DNA of 64,000 nt from Lingula anatina (taxonomy: Eukaryota > Brachiopoda > Lingulata > Lingulida > Lingulidae). Location: positions 1 through 64,000 of the forward strand of contig NW_019775509.1 in assembly GCF_001039355.2 (NCBI RefSeq), given 5' to 3'. The notes below the pieces were generated by a model. The model worked only from the letters and a program-made list of their open reading frames with translations. It was not told the DNA's origin and ran no database searches. The position numbers and the translations under genes were made by a program. The number at the start of each line of letters is the position of its first letter. The stretch's first letter is position 1. Shown one piece after another: positions 25,610 through 36,649 of this stretch.

Positions 25610-26602
25610 CTCGCGGTTACGTTTTCTGAGTTGCCTAAGAAACAACTTTTAAGTGATAAACTTCTTATATTGAGAACAAGTTTTTTTAGGATGTGCATAT
25701 TAATTGTGGTGCTTAATTCCAGCGCAACATGGTGGATTTCCAACAGGATTCCCAACCTGTGCCTTTCATTACGTTTCACGCAGTCTGTGAAGTGTTTTAT
25801 GAATGAAAAAAAAAACGAAAATTCCAGAATCTACCCATACTCATTAGACATAACACACTTCACTACATACAGTAACTTTGAACCTAAGCTTTTTTTGCGT
25901 TGCCTTTTCAAACAGTGCACAACGCTTAGCCAGAATGCAACATTTGTCAAAAAATGATAATAATATCAATAATGTACTTACAAAACGAAAAGGAAAATAC
26001 TTACATTCGTCCGTGTCAAAAGTTTCCACAAAGTCTAACGTCTTGAACTGTTGGACCAGGGCCTTCTTCCCCACCGTCTCGTGGCCCAGCATCATCACCC
26101 TGTAGATTCGCCCCACGTCGCTACAGGCATCCTCACTGTAATGACTGCTCCCGCCAGACATCACACTGTTGGAGCGCAGACGATACCCCTCTCGGTCCCC
26201 CGTGAAATAGTCCCCTAACTCCGCGCTCCCCGTTGACGACATACTCTGATTGCTTCGCGATATAATTCTGAAAGTGTCCGCCTTCTTGAGCAGTCCCTTG
26301 GGGGAGGTGCTGAATTCTCGAACGGGAATCAACTCCGTGTCGCCGTGCTGAAGGAGTCTGGTCACCGAGTTTGGAAGACTTCGATACACTGTGGCTGGGA
26401 TGCTGTCGCTGCGCGGTCTCCCTCGACAGGCTGAGGAGACCGAGACTCGTTTGTCTTGGATGGTGACGTGATTGCCATGCCTGTTGAGTCCGCACGGGGA
26501 GCTGGCACGGGAACCCTTGCAGTACGACCAACTGGCCGAACGCGGACGTATTTCGTCCAAACTGGCGGGTATCTCTAGCAAATGTGTCTCCGTGTCAGCC
26601 AT
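10202..26602 (-). CDS. RGK-family (Rad/Gem/Rem/Kir-like) small GTPase, four exons, 380 aa
   Basis: Exons on the minus strand are 26602-26005, 14786-14704, 13043-12854 and 10473-10202. They sum to 1143 nt, and the phases (1, 0, 1) join without a break through GT-AG sites. The N-terminal extension (residues 1-165) is rich in Ser/Arg with basic-Ser motifs such as RPRSAS, RPRSDS and RLRSNS, which resemble 14-3-3 sites of RGK proteins. The G-domain follows: P-loop GHETVGKK (173-180), LNGEEAELVF (211-220) matching the RGK VDGEEASLMVY strand, DAYVIVYAV (238-246), G4 NKTD (277-280) and G5 ETSA (305-308). The basic tail ends in CEDFNLM, the counterpart of the vertebrate C-terminal CHDLSVL heptapeptide. 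RGK proteins bind voltage-gated calcium channel beta subunits and restrain channel activity at the membrane; that role is from family knowledge. Oddities are Lys in place of the P-loop Ser/Thr and no DxxG/DxWE G3 motif. The start is the first ATG of the long exon-1 frame. Confidence 0.9.
10474..12853. other. RGK intron 3
   Basis: Phase 1 intron. Holds a T23 run near 12533-12556. Nothing else recognised. Confidence 0.8.
12854..13043 (-). CDS. RGK GTPase exon 3 (G4 motif)
   Basis: 190 nt between acceptor ctctttctag and donor GCGG|gtaagc. It encodes residues 228-290 (NTDWPRDVHADAYVIVYAV to GRAVSTA) plus one base. It carries the NKTD guanine-specificity motif at residues 277-280 after the SIILVG strand. 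Phase 0 in and phase 1 out agree with the neighbouring exons. Confidence 0.92.
13263..13290. repeat. (GA)14 microsatellite
   Basis: Uninterrupted GA repeat in RGK intron 2. Confidence 0.95.
13976..14215. mobile_element. GATCCGCGGAC-type hairpin element, copy 1
   Basis: Right arm ends aaatttgatccgtgg...gatcatctgttgtgaatccc-type sequence and the left arm starts gcatcacaacaga. Inside, ctgatggtctccccc (left) pairs with gcggggataccatcag (right), and cgcacgcgcc with ggcgcgtg. It lies in RGK intron 2. Same family as 29520, 36443 and 55089. Confidence 0.65.
14287..14484. mobile_element. Hairpin MITE-like element in RGK intron 2
   Basis: Left arm catgtagatcc to acacgcctcctcttg, right arm its inverted copy (caggaggaggcgtgttaa to catcaatctacgtg), about 75 nt each around a 45-nt centre. 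The arms share ggggactctcg and tgcaatcag words with the elements at 1061 and 1937, so these form one loose family. Confidence 0.72.
14704..14786 (-). CDS. RGK GTPase exon 2
   Basis: 83 nt between acceptor ttcattccag and donor GAG|gtgagt. It supplies two bases to finish codon 200 and then 27 codons (residues 201-227), ending NPSKAE at phase 0. It contains the VVLNGEEAELVF strand typical of RGK switch I/II. The position where classical GTPases have DxxG, and RGK proteins DxWE, reads INPSKAE. No start-to-stop frame marks this exon; it was found by matching phase and family sequence. Confidence 0.87.
16622..16796. mobile_element. MITE-like element with GGGCGGAT ends in RGK intron 1
   Basis: Left end catgggcggattga, right end inverted caagggcggatccaga. 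Flanks atggg and atgga could be a decayed 5-bp target duplication. Related by its ends to the element at 30216. 175 nt, non-coding. Confidence 0.5.
18599..18627. repeat. (TC)n microsatellite
   Basis: Uninterrupted TC repeat in RGK intron 1. Confidence 0.95.
19636..19674. repeat. (AG)n microsatellite
   Basis: About 19 units, uninterrupted, in RGK intron 1. Confidence 0.95.
20722..20749. repeat. (CA)n microsatellite
   Basis: About 14 units in RGK intron 1. Confidence 0.95.
25406..25563. repeat. Contig-end overlap repeated at 25566-25718
   Basis: agggctggtatggc, a poly(A) run and about 118 nt of following sequence appear before the n at 25564 and again right after it. This is the overlap of two contigs that were not merged. 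The poly(A) length differs between them. Confidence 0.85.
26005..26602 (-). CDS. RGK GTPase exon 1 (haplotype copy A)
   Basis: 598 nt, ATG at 26602-26600, encoding residues 1-199 plus one base of codon 200. It ends in a donor reading GAAT|gtaagt. It carries the whole Ser-rich N-terminal extension and the P-loop. The frame runs on past the donor only as intron read-through. The second haplotype copy lies at 32929-33526. Confidence 0.9.
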
Positions 26603-29519
26603 GAGTCAGTAGGAGAGGGTTTGTGATATCTTTTAAACTACTTCTTTTCCAAAGATTTTTTGTTCTGTAAAATTGTTTTGCGCTGTTGAAGCGGTTTTCG
26701 ATACTGGCTGGCAAAATATTCTTTTCTCTGCTCAAACAATGTTTGGCGCCAAAGTATTAAAAATAAGCATAATGGTACATTTTTTCCACTAAACCACACC
26801 AAAATATGCCCTACAATCTATCAAAACTGTTACAAAACTAATTTGGCTAATTGCCTGTTACGAAATGAACAACTTACTAGTAGTCACCTAAAAGTGGCTA
26901 AATGAATCGTCTTGTCGATATTGCTTTAAACATGCACCGTTTTGACTCTTCGCATTCTCTTCTCCCGGATCAAATCCAATATCACCACAAGTAAATGATT
27001 GCCTGTGCATACATACTGCCGAGATGATGCCGTTATATTTACTGCCTATTCCTGCCTGAGAAATCCAATAAATACTAACGCGCCGCTGTCAATCAACGCA
27101 AGTCTCAACTTATCAGAACACGAGTGGAGATAAAAATCGGCACTCGCTTCGTGGCGGTTTCTGGGAACAGCACTCTCGAATGTGTTCACCGTATTCCCAG
27201 CACCAACTGTGAGGTTTACTGAACTTAAATTTTTTAGTGTCTAAGTTCCGGGGAAGAGTTTATCTAAGGTATGACCAAAGCAGTGTCTTTACCTTGAGAA
27301 AAAAAAGAAATTGTGTGAAAAAAAAATACATTGTAGGAGGACAAGGACTTGTTATTCTTACGAGGACGACAGCCAGGTCAAACCACACAGACAGACATAC
27401 AAATAGAGAAAAGGCGGGGGCTAACCATCAGTTTTCAAGACAAAACAAGAGAAACTGCCCTTACCCTTATCTATACGAAATAAAGGACTGAGGGGTACAA
27501 CGTAGAGCCATAATTGCCTAATATTTGGGTTTGGCACCAAGCATTATTCCACCTCCGTTTCTAGAAATCGTGTGCGTTTGTAAAGGGTTTTACAGGTAGG
27601 CTACTCTATAATACTGCATGTCCACAATACTGGGCAACATCAATGGAACGTGGCATCACATTTTCAATAATTTTGTTAGCACGCTTTCCGCTCAGAAGAT
27701 GCATCGTATTTTGCTAAATGTATCCATAAAAATTGGAAAATGTGACATTGAACACATATAGGATTATCAGGGAAAAGTGCACTTAAATTCAGAGAGTTGA
27801 CAAAGCAAGGTGCAATCCTGAATCGGCGGTTAAACAGCGATGTTATGAAATCGACTGAAGTGCTTTAAAAAGTGGGAACCGGATAAAGCTTATTTAATTA
27901 GTCTCATTCAATATTCATGTGACCGGGCCATTACGTCATCAATCTTATTTTCCACTATGTACGCTAGATCCCTGGACCGAAACAATACTATTCGGAGAGC
28001 TTATTTTTAAATGTGCAGCTTCAAAACAGACCGGTATGTCCGTGTCTCCGATTCAATGCTGTTTGAATGTCATTTTCGGCTAAGAATTCAAAAAGTTTAG
28101 TAATGTTTGGAAACACAAAATTGTTTGTTATCATAAGACAAATCCATCCCCTTTCACATGAAACACTCCCCACTGTAATCCAACACATAGGAATATTTCG
28201 ACAGACTTTCATATATGATAACCCATTGTTGTTACCCAGTGTCGTGGACGTGCAGATAAGTAGGCCTATACACAGTGACAACGTAACTCAACTTGTTAAT
28301 GAGGCCCACTAGTCAGTTGGAGACGAACTTGTTCCTGCTAGCCAGTGCCTAGGCCTGCGTGCATAAAGTTGAAGAAAGGCACGTCCTTGGCATTAGTTGA
28401 TTTGTTGTAAAATAACCACGATGATTGTTTGTCTAGTTAAAGTGTCCGCGTCGAGACTGCGTGCTCAGTTGAACATTTCATGACGTAAATATGCTATTGT
28501 TGGGAAAATCCTAAAATTTCTGCCAAAAATACAGAAAGTATTTGCAGTATCTAAATTCCGATGGGGAAAATCCAACTCATCTACATTCAAAGAATTAGCA
28601 GTAATTTAATTTTCCACTTTGGCAACCTACAAAAACATTTTGCCGTAAACATTTATGTTAAGAGGACCATTTATATCTTACGCTCCAAAGATAGCTAATA
28701 ATCGATTAACATATTTAAAGAAACCAATTGATTACAAGAAGATACAAAAAGCACATAGAGTTTATTTTCAATACGAAATGTCCTCAAGGCTGTAAGTTTG
28801 ATTAATGGGAGGTTTCCGGGTAGAACAATACTTTCGTTTCACATATAGTACGGCAAAATAAATAAATAAATAAATAGATAAAACTGAAAGACTTGCCATC
28901 CTAAGCCTTCTATCCCTCAGCCGCGTGGCCAAACAGGTCTGATTTAGTTCTTTAATTACCTGTCTAACATTATTATATGCAAAGCTGTCCCTTCCACCAC
29001 TCCCGCCGCACGTTGCAGCATGTCCGGTCTTTTTACTTTTTTACGTCAGTGTCAAATCAACAACATGCTCAAAATGGCAAAATGGAATTTTTTTACGTTA
29101 AAAATCACGCAGCTTCAATATATTCACAGCTGTCACATGGAGTTTCATGTGTTTTACAGATAATACAGACACCCACGACGATGAAATTAACCAGCTTTTA
29201 ATGCGAACGTCTCAGGTTTCTTTTTCCAATGCCAAAAAAAGATTTGCAATCAAAGTCACACAATATTGCCGCCTCTGTGGATCTTACAACTTAAGACGTT
29301 AAAAACCAAAACCCACACCGCGTCAAAATAGTCAATAATAATTTAAACATCAATGGGGCTTCCCGTTCTGAGGTATTGTATTCAAACCTTGGCCACATTT
29401 AAAAGTTATTACTAATTTGAATACGCATACATATAATACTGGCACCTTTCTATGACAACAACACGTTGAAAATACCCCGATAATAATTATCTATTTTATA
29501 AGAGTACGCAGAATGTACC
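26603..29519. other. RGK upstream region (copy A)
   Basis: Should contain the 5' UTR and promoter. The first 600 nt show only about three differences from copy B. A CRE-like ttacgtcatc lies near 27932. No TATA box can be assigned. Confidence 0.5.
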
Positions 29520-29730
29520 TAGGCCGCATTCACAACCAAAGATGATCTGCGGACCAACAGATCCGCAGATCAAATATGGCCGACCCACTTGAAAGTTTTT
29601 CGCGTAATTCCGGCGTGGAATCTATTTAGTGCCTTTTTGGGGATTATACGGCAAGCATTCAAGTGGGTCGGCAATATTTTGCCCGCATATTTGTTAGTCC
29701 GCGGATCAAATTGTTCTGAATGCGCCTTTA
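29520..29730. mobile_element. GATCCGCGGAC-type hairpin element, copy 2 (haplotype A)
   Basis: Arms ggccgcattcacaac and (inverted) ttgttctgaatgcgcc, with gatctgcggaccaacag and gttagtccgcggatc inside and ggccgacccacttgaa against ttcaagtgggtcggc next to the centre. About 210 nt, no coding capacity. The allelic copy is at 36443-36649. Confidence 0.75.
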
Positions 29731-30215
29731 AAGAACACGTCCTTGGTAATGATATCTATAGTGCATTATATAAATACATATCAATGCTCTTAATAATCGT
29801 GTCAAAATATAAGTAGTTTGTTTGTTAACCAGGATGGCCTGACAGCTCATTTTCAATAAACATGTTTGCGTGTATGCCTATCCGTTTAAACCTACACCAT
29901 TGGTCAAATAACATGAATCTGGGACACTTAAGGGCCGGGAGAAATTGTACGAGTAAGGCGTAGATTCAAGTACATTCTGGGCAATAATTATATTCATTTC
30001 AGTTTGATATTGAAATTTATCAGGAAAAAAACTGTTCCGGGAGATTTGTTCGAGGTTAACGATAATTTGGGTAACGTTATAAGGTGAAGATTTAAAAGGG
30101 GTCGTACAACATACATGTTTGATATGTGTGACATTCATGAAGGAAAGTGGGAGATTGTGTCCCCCTTTCAAAAAAAAAAATAATAAAAATGCGGAATGAC
30201 GATTTTGATATTAGC

Positions 30216-30475
30216 CAGTGGCGGATTAAGAGGTTGGTCAGGAAGGTCCTGACCCCTCCCCCCCCCCTCCCCATCGATTTCTGGTCCCCTCTTGAATTTG
30301 ACTAGCTGAATCGTAGTTCTATACCGTGCCAAATCGCACGGTTCGCCCTCTAAAATGCCAAAAATTTTCCCCACGCCAAGTGTTGGGGGGGGGGGGTGAG
30401 GGTCGGTTTCAGCATCCACAGCTCCCCTCCCCTTCCCTCCCCCACCCACTTCAAATAATCCTAGACCCGCCCCTG
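30216..30475. mobile_element. MITE-like element with GGCGGAT-type ends and TTAGC duplication
   Basis: Left end cagtggcggattaagag, right end inverted caggggcgggtctagga, flanked by TTAGC on each side (30211-30215 and 30476-30480). 260 nt, with G/C runs. The left end is deleted in haplotype B (near 37105-37130), where only the right part (37130-37284) is seen. Confidence 0.72.
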
Positions 30476-32928
30476 TTAGCAGTATCAGTAAAGTGGTCCT
30501 TGGATCCTTCATAAGTGTGTATGGAAGAGATAAAATATGGTCATCCTGTATGGTGGGTCCTGTTGTGGCTGTACAGACACAAGCATATCAAGGGCAGCTA
30601 CCGGTACCTATACAGTACGTCACGGTTTCACTGACTCCCGGTGAGAGTATATTGCCACCTTTATAATATCTTTGATTTAATGCTTTGATGGCTTAATTTT
30701 TCCTACTTAGTGAAAGTTAACAAAAATTTGTCAGGGGCAGATCCAGGATTATTTAAAGGGGTGTCCCTTTTTTAAGGAATGACAGGCCTCGGATGCAAAG
30801 CGGACAATATCATACATGTAATATAAAACAAACAGTGCACAGTCCTGGGACACTTAAGGGCCGGGAAGGATAATGCCCAGTGACAGGAAATGGGACCCAA
30901 GGCGATCCGTTTATTTTTATTTGTAACATCAAAAAATCAGAGAGCCCTCGGAGATGGAACCCAGTCATATTGACGAGCGCTCAGCGACATAGCAACAACA
31001 CCATGTAATGGGCGTGGAGTTAGGAAGTGCAGCTTATTGAGAATACATCCAGGCTGTAACGAAACTTTGTATACACTGTACATTTATTGGTAAATTAAGT
31101 ATGCTAACATGACAAAAATCAAACACAACAACTGACTGACAGCATTATTTGTTAATTGTTTTAAGTCAGTAGAGTCGATAGGTCACTTGAAAGACGCTTT
31201 TTTGCTGTGATTTTCTTCTCAGTAACCGAAGGGGGTCAGGAACCTCCCTAAATCCGCGAAACAGGTCCCAGCTGGTTTTGTTCTTCAATCGCCTTCAGAT
31301 ACACACAATGTGTACGGTCGCAGGTGATGTTTTTTCTGCATCTTAAAAGCATTGATGATTAATGTATGACGGATATACTTCCCTTTCTCTTTATACGAAA
31401 ATAAGCATTTCACTACTCACTTTTTCTAAATACAGATTGAAACATTTCAATCACTTAGGTGAATAATAGACAGTGAATAATAACGACAAAAACGGTTGGG
31501 TCATAAACATAAGGCCATTTCAAAAGCACAGATAAAGATTATTTCAATTGACTCACGGTGATAAACATGAGTCGTCGAACGCAGTAACCATGAATTTCGT
31601 GCAAAAAACAACAGGTGCTGCACGAATGTATAACATCACGACAAGGTTCCAACAACATATGAATCGAATTTCAAATGTCATAAACCTCAAGGAATTCAAA
31701 ATTTTACTTAAGTGTCCGCAAAGGGAAGGTCAAATTCGCAAAGCTCAAAGAAAATTCTCGACTTTGTTTACTCATAGTTTCATCTTTACACGGCTTGTTT
31801 TCTCTTCCTACGTGTTAGAAAAACTATAATTGCGATCGTTTGGCAAATAAAAATTGCGGTCTGTTACGCTTTATAAGCAACGCGCACGTTGCTGGAACAA
31901 TAGTAATTCCAACATTTATCTGAAGGACACCTGTGCTTCTTCATCTGTATAGTTGTTTTTATTTTTCCAAAAGGGGAACCACGCAACATGCTGTGTCGGT
32001 TCTTGTGTCCCATGTTTGAATGTGGGAGTATGTTTATTTAATATAAAAGTTAATATCGTCCTGTAGTTGCCGTCTTCCTACCCGAAATAACGTTCAAAAG
32101 AACCATTGCAGAATTTGTGAAAAAAAGAAAATGAAAGTACCGCATCTCCATATAAATTAAACCTTTAATAAACAGCACGCAGAGTCAATTGACTTAGCTT
32201 ATGTGGAATTTTTAGATGTTTAGGAAGAGCGAGGTGGTGTTGATGCAAGTGATAATTAGTTTCGGAAATGACTCGATAACTACATCAAAATAGAAATTTC
32301 TGATAAAAGCCGTTCGATTCTGTGAAGATCAAGCCATAAATAAACAAATCCGAGCATTTATCTATTGTTCCAAAAGCAATATAATGTCGGTGGAATAAGC
32401 AAGCCGTGCGATATCCTGACCTGAGTGCCGTGTGATTTAGAGTCGGAAGCGAAAGAATAGCGTCCAAGAAAAGGTTATAAGTGCTCGTTTATCACATAGC
32501 TACATCTACGTATTTTTGCCACGNCAAATTTGCTCGCGGTTACCTTGTCTGAGTTGCCTAAGAAACAACTTTTAAGTGATAAACTTCTTATATTGAGAAC
32601 AAGTTTTTTTAGGATGTGCATATTAATTGTGGTGCTTAATTCCAGCGCAACATGGTGGATTTCCAACAGGATTCCCAACCTGTGCCTTTCATTACGTTTC
32701 ACGCAGTCTGTGAAGTGTTTTATGAATGAAAAAAAAAACAAAAATTCCAGAATCTACCCATACTCATTAGACATAACACACTTCACTACATACAGTTACT
32801 TTGAACCTAAGCTTTATTTTGCGTTGCCTTTTCAAACAGTGCACAACGCTTAGCCAGAATGCAACATTTGTCAAAAAATGATGATAATATCAATAATGTA
32901 CTTACAAAACGAAAAGGAAAATACTTAC

Positions 32929-33526
32929 ATTCGTCCGTGTCAAAAGTTTCCACAAAGTCTAACGTCTTGAACTGTTGGACCAGGGCCTTCTTCCCCACCG
33001 TCTCGTGGCCCAGCATCATCACCCTGTAGATACGCCCCACGTCGCTACAGGCATCCTCACTGTAATGACTGCTCCCGCCAGACATCACACTGTTGGAGCG
33101 CAGACGATATCCCTCTCGGTCCCCCGTGAAATAGTCCCCTAACTCTGCACTCCCCGTCGACGACATACTCTGATTGCTCCGAGATATAATTCTGAAAGTG
33201 TCCGCTTTCTTGAGCAATCCCTTGGGGGAGGTGCTGAATTCTCGAACGGGAATCAACTCCGTGTCGCCGTGCTGAAGGAGTCTTGTCACCGAGTTTGGAA
33301 GACTTCGATACACTGTGGCTGGGATGCTGTCGCTGCGAGGTCTCCCTCGGCAGGTTGAGGAGACCGAGACTCGTTTGTCTTGGATGGTGACGTGATTGCC
33401 GTGCCTGTTGAGTCCGCACGGGGAGCTGGCCCGAGAGCCCTTGCAGTACGACCAACTGGCCGAACGCGGACGTATTTCGTCCAAACTGGCGGGTATCTCA
33501 AGCAAATGTGTCTCCGTATCAGCCAT
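32929..33526 (-). CDS. RGK GTPase exon 1, second haplotype copy (B)
   Basis: The same 598-nt exon as 26005-26602, with the same ATG and donor. By eye I count 19 base differences, of which only one changes the protein (Ala58 in copy A, Thr58 here). No copies of exons 2-4 follow it, because the sequence below it breaks at an n at 32524. It is best read as the other allele of the same exon, placed in tandem by the assembler, and not as a second gene. Confidence 0.82.
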
Positions 33527-36442
33527 GAGTCAGTAGGAGAGGGTTTGTGATATCTTTCAAACTACTTCTTTTCCAAAGATTTTTTGTTCTGTAAAATTGT
33601 TTTGCGCTGTTGAAGCGGTTTTCGATACTGGCTGGCAAAATATTCTTTTCTCTGCTCAAACAATGTTTGGCGCCAAAGTATTAAAAATGAGCATAATGGT
33701 ACATTTTTTCCACTAAACCACACCAAAATATGCCCTACAATCTATCAAAACTGTTACAAAACTAATTTGGCTAATTGCCTGTTACGAAATGAACAACTTA
33801 CTAGTAGTCACCTAAAAGTGGCTAAATGAATCGTCTTGTCGATATTGCTTTAAACATGCACCGTTCTGACTCTTCGCATTCTCTTCTCCCGGATCAAATC
33901 CAATATCACCACAAGTAAATGATTGCCTGTGCATACATACTGCCGAGATGATGCCGTTATATTTACTGCCTATTCCTGCCTGAGAAATCCAATAAATACT
34001 AACGCGCCGCTGTCAATCAACGCAAGTCTCAACTTATCAGAACACGAGTGGAGATAAAAATCGGCACTCGCTTCGTGGCGGTTTCTGGGAACAGCACTCT
34101 CGAATGTGTTCACCGTATTCCCAGCACCAACTGTGAGGTTTACTGAACTTAAATTTTTTAGTGTCTAAGTTCCGGGGAAGAGTTTATCTAAGGTATGACC
34201 AAAGCAGTGTCTTTACCTTGAGAAAAAAAAAAGAAATTGTGTGAAAAAAAATACATTGTAGGAGGACAAGGACTTGTTATTCTTACGAGGACGACAGCCA
34301 GGTCAAACCACACAGACAGACATACAAATAGAGAAAAGGCGGGGGCTAACCATCAGTTTTCAAGACAAAACAAGAGAAACTGCCCTTACCCTTATCTATA
34401 CGAAGTAAAGGACTGAGGGGTACAACGTAGAGCCATAATTGCCTTATATTTACGTTGGGCACCAAGCATTATTCCACCTCCGTTTCTAGAAATCGTGTGC
34501 GTTTGTAAAGGGTTTTACAGGTAGGCTACTCGATAATACTGCATGTCCACAATACTGGGCAACATCAATGGAACGTGGCATCACATTTTCAATAATTTTG
34601 TTAGCACGCTTTCCGCTCAGAAGATGCATCGTTATTTTGCTAAATGTATCCATAAAAATTGGAAAATGTGACATTGAACACATATAGGATTATCAGGGAA
34701 AAGTGCACTTAAATTCAGAGAGTTGACAAAGCAAGGTGCAATCCTGAATCGGCGGTTAAACAGCGATGTTATGAAATCGACTGTAGTGCTTTAAAAAGTG
34801 GGAACCGGATATAGCTTATTTAATTAGTCTCATTCAATATTCATGTGACCGGGCCATTACGTCATCAATCTTATTTTCCACTATGTACGCTAGATCCCTG
34901 GGCCGAAACAATACTATTCGGAGAGCTTTCTTTTCCATAATGTGCAGCTTCAAAACAGACCGGTATGTCCGTGTCTCCGATTTAATGCTGTTTGAATGTC
35001 ATTTTCGGCTAAGAATTCAAAAAGTTTATTAATGTTTGGAAACACAAAATTGTTTGTTATCATAAGACAAATCCATCCCCTTTCACATGAAACACTCCCC
35101 ACTGGAATATTTCGACAGACTTTCATATATGATAACCCATTGTTGTTACCCAGTGTCGTGGCCGTGCAGATAAGTAGGCCTATACACAGTGACAACGTAA
35201 CTCAACTTGTTAATGAGGCCCACTAGTCAGTTGGAGACGAACTTGTTCCTGCTAGCCAGTGCCTAGGCCTGCGTGCATAAAGTTGAAGAAAGGCACGTCC
35301 TTGGCATTAGTTGATTTGTTGTAAAATAACCACGATGATTGTTTGTCTAGTTAAAGTGTCCGCGTCGAGACTGCGTGCTCAGTTGAGCATTTCATGACGT
35401 AAATATGCTATATATTGTTGGGAAAATCCTAAAATTTCTGCTAAAAATACAGAAAGTATTTGCAGTATCTAAATTCCGATGGGGAAAATCCGACTCATCT
35501 ACATTCAAAGAATTAGCAGTAATTTAATTTTCCACTTTGGCAACCTACAAAAACATTTTGCCGTAAACATTTATGTTAAGAGGACCATTTATATCTTACG
35601 CTCCAAAGATAGCTAATAATCGATTAACATATTTAAAGAAACCAATTGATTACAAGAAGATACAAAAAGCACATAGAGTTTATTTTCAATACGAAATGTC
35701 CTGAAGGCTGTAAGTTTGATTAATGGGAGGTTTCCGGGTAGAACAATACTTTCGTTTCACATATAGTACGGCAAAATAAATAAATAAATAAATAAATAGA
35801 TAAAACTGAAAGACTTGCCATCCTAAGCCTCCTATCCCTCAGCCGCGTGGCCAAACAGGTCTGATTTAGTTCTTTAATTACCTGTCTAACATTATTATAT
35901 GCAAAGCTGTCCCTTCCACCACTCCCGCCGCACGTTGCAGCATGTCCGGTCTTTTTACTTTTTTACGTCAGTGTCAAATCAACAACATGCTCAAAATGGC
36001 AAAATGGAATTTTTTACGTTAAAAATTACGCAGCTTCAATATATTCACAGCTGTCACATGGAGTTTCATGTGTTTTACAGATAATACAGTCACCCACGAC
36101 GATGAAATTAACCAGCTTTTAATGCGAACGTCTCAGGTTTCTTTTTCCAATGCCAAAAAAAGATTTGCAATCAAAGTCACACAATATTGCCGCCTCTGTG
36201 GATCTTACAACTTAAGACGTTAAAAACCAAAACCCACACCGCGTCAAAATAGTCAATAATAATTTAAACATCAATGGGGCTTCCCGTTCTGAGGTATTGT
36301 ATTCAAACCTTGGCCACATTTAAAAGTTATTACTAATTTGAATACGCATACATATAATACTGGCACCTTTCTATGACAACAACACGTTGAAAATACCCCC
36401 ATAACAATTATCTATTTTATAAGAGTACGCAGAATGTACCTA

Positions 36443-36649
36443 GACCGCATTCACAACCAAAGATGATCCGCGGACTAACAGATCCGCAGATCAAATATGG
36501 CCGACCCACTTGAAAGATTTTCGCGTAATTCCGTCGGGGAATCTATTTAGTGCCTTTTTGGGGATTATACGGCAAGCATTCAAGTGGGTCGGCAATATTT
36601 TGCCCGCATATCTGTTAGTCCGCGGATCAAATTGTTCTGATTGCGCCCT
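36443..36649. mobile_element. GATCCGCGGAC-type hairpin element, haplotype B of copy 2
   Basis: Same insertion as 29520-29730 in the duplicated block, with a few substitutions (gatccgcggactaacag here). Confidence 0.75.

Larger units (their letters stand above)
14787..26004. other. RGK intron 1
   Basis: About 11.2 kb, phase 1, slightly inflated by the contig overlap at 25406-25718. Contains three microsatellites, the element at 16622 and a pair of weakly similar segments at 16080-16225 and 21550-21705. No second gene seen inside. Confidence 0.75.
25565..32523. repeat. Haplotype copy A of a ~6.9-kb block
   Basis: Bounded by single n at 25564 and 32524. From 25602 to 32520 it aligns along its length to 32525-39315 with roughly 1-1.5% difference and small indels. 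It carries RGK exon 1, the upstream region and one hairpin element. Likely an unmerged allele. Confidence 0.88.

Noticed and set aside
28021-28281. 86-residue minus-strand frame upstream of RGK
   Set aside because: Copy B carries a 15-nt deletion in it and nothing resembles a known family. Likely chance.
31548-31829. 93-residue frame present in both haplotype copies (also near 38385)
   Set aside because: It starts with a non-ATG codon in copy A, has no family match, and its conservation is no more than that of surrounding non-coding allelic sequence.
32807-33526. A second RGK gene
   Set aside because: Only exon 1 is present, bounded by a single n, and flanks are allelic to 25565-32523. It is better explained as the other haplotype.
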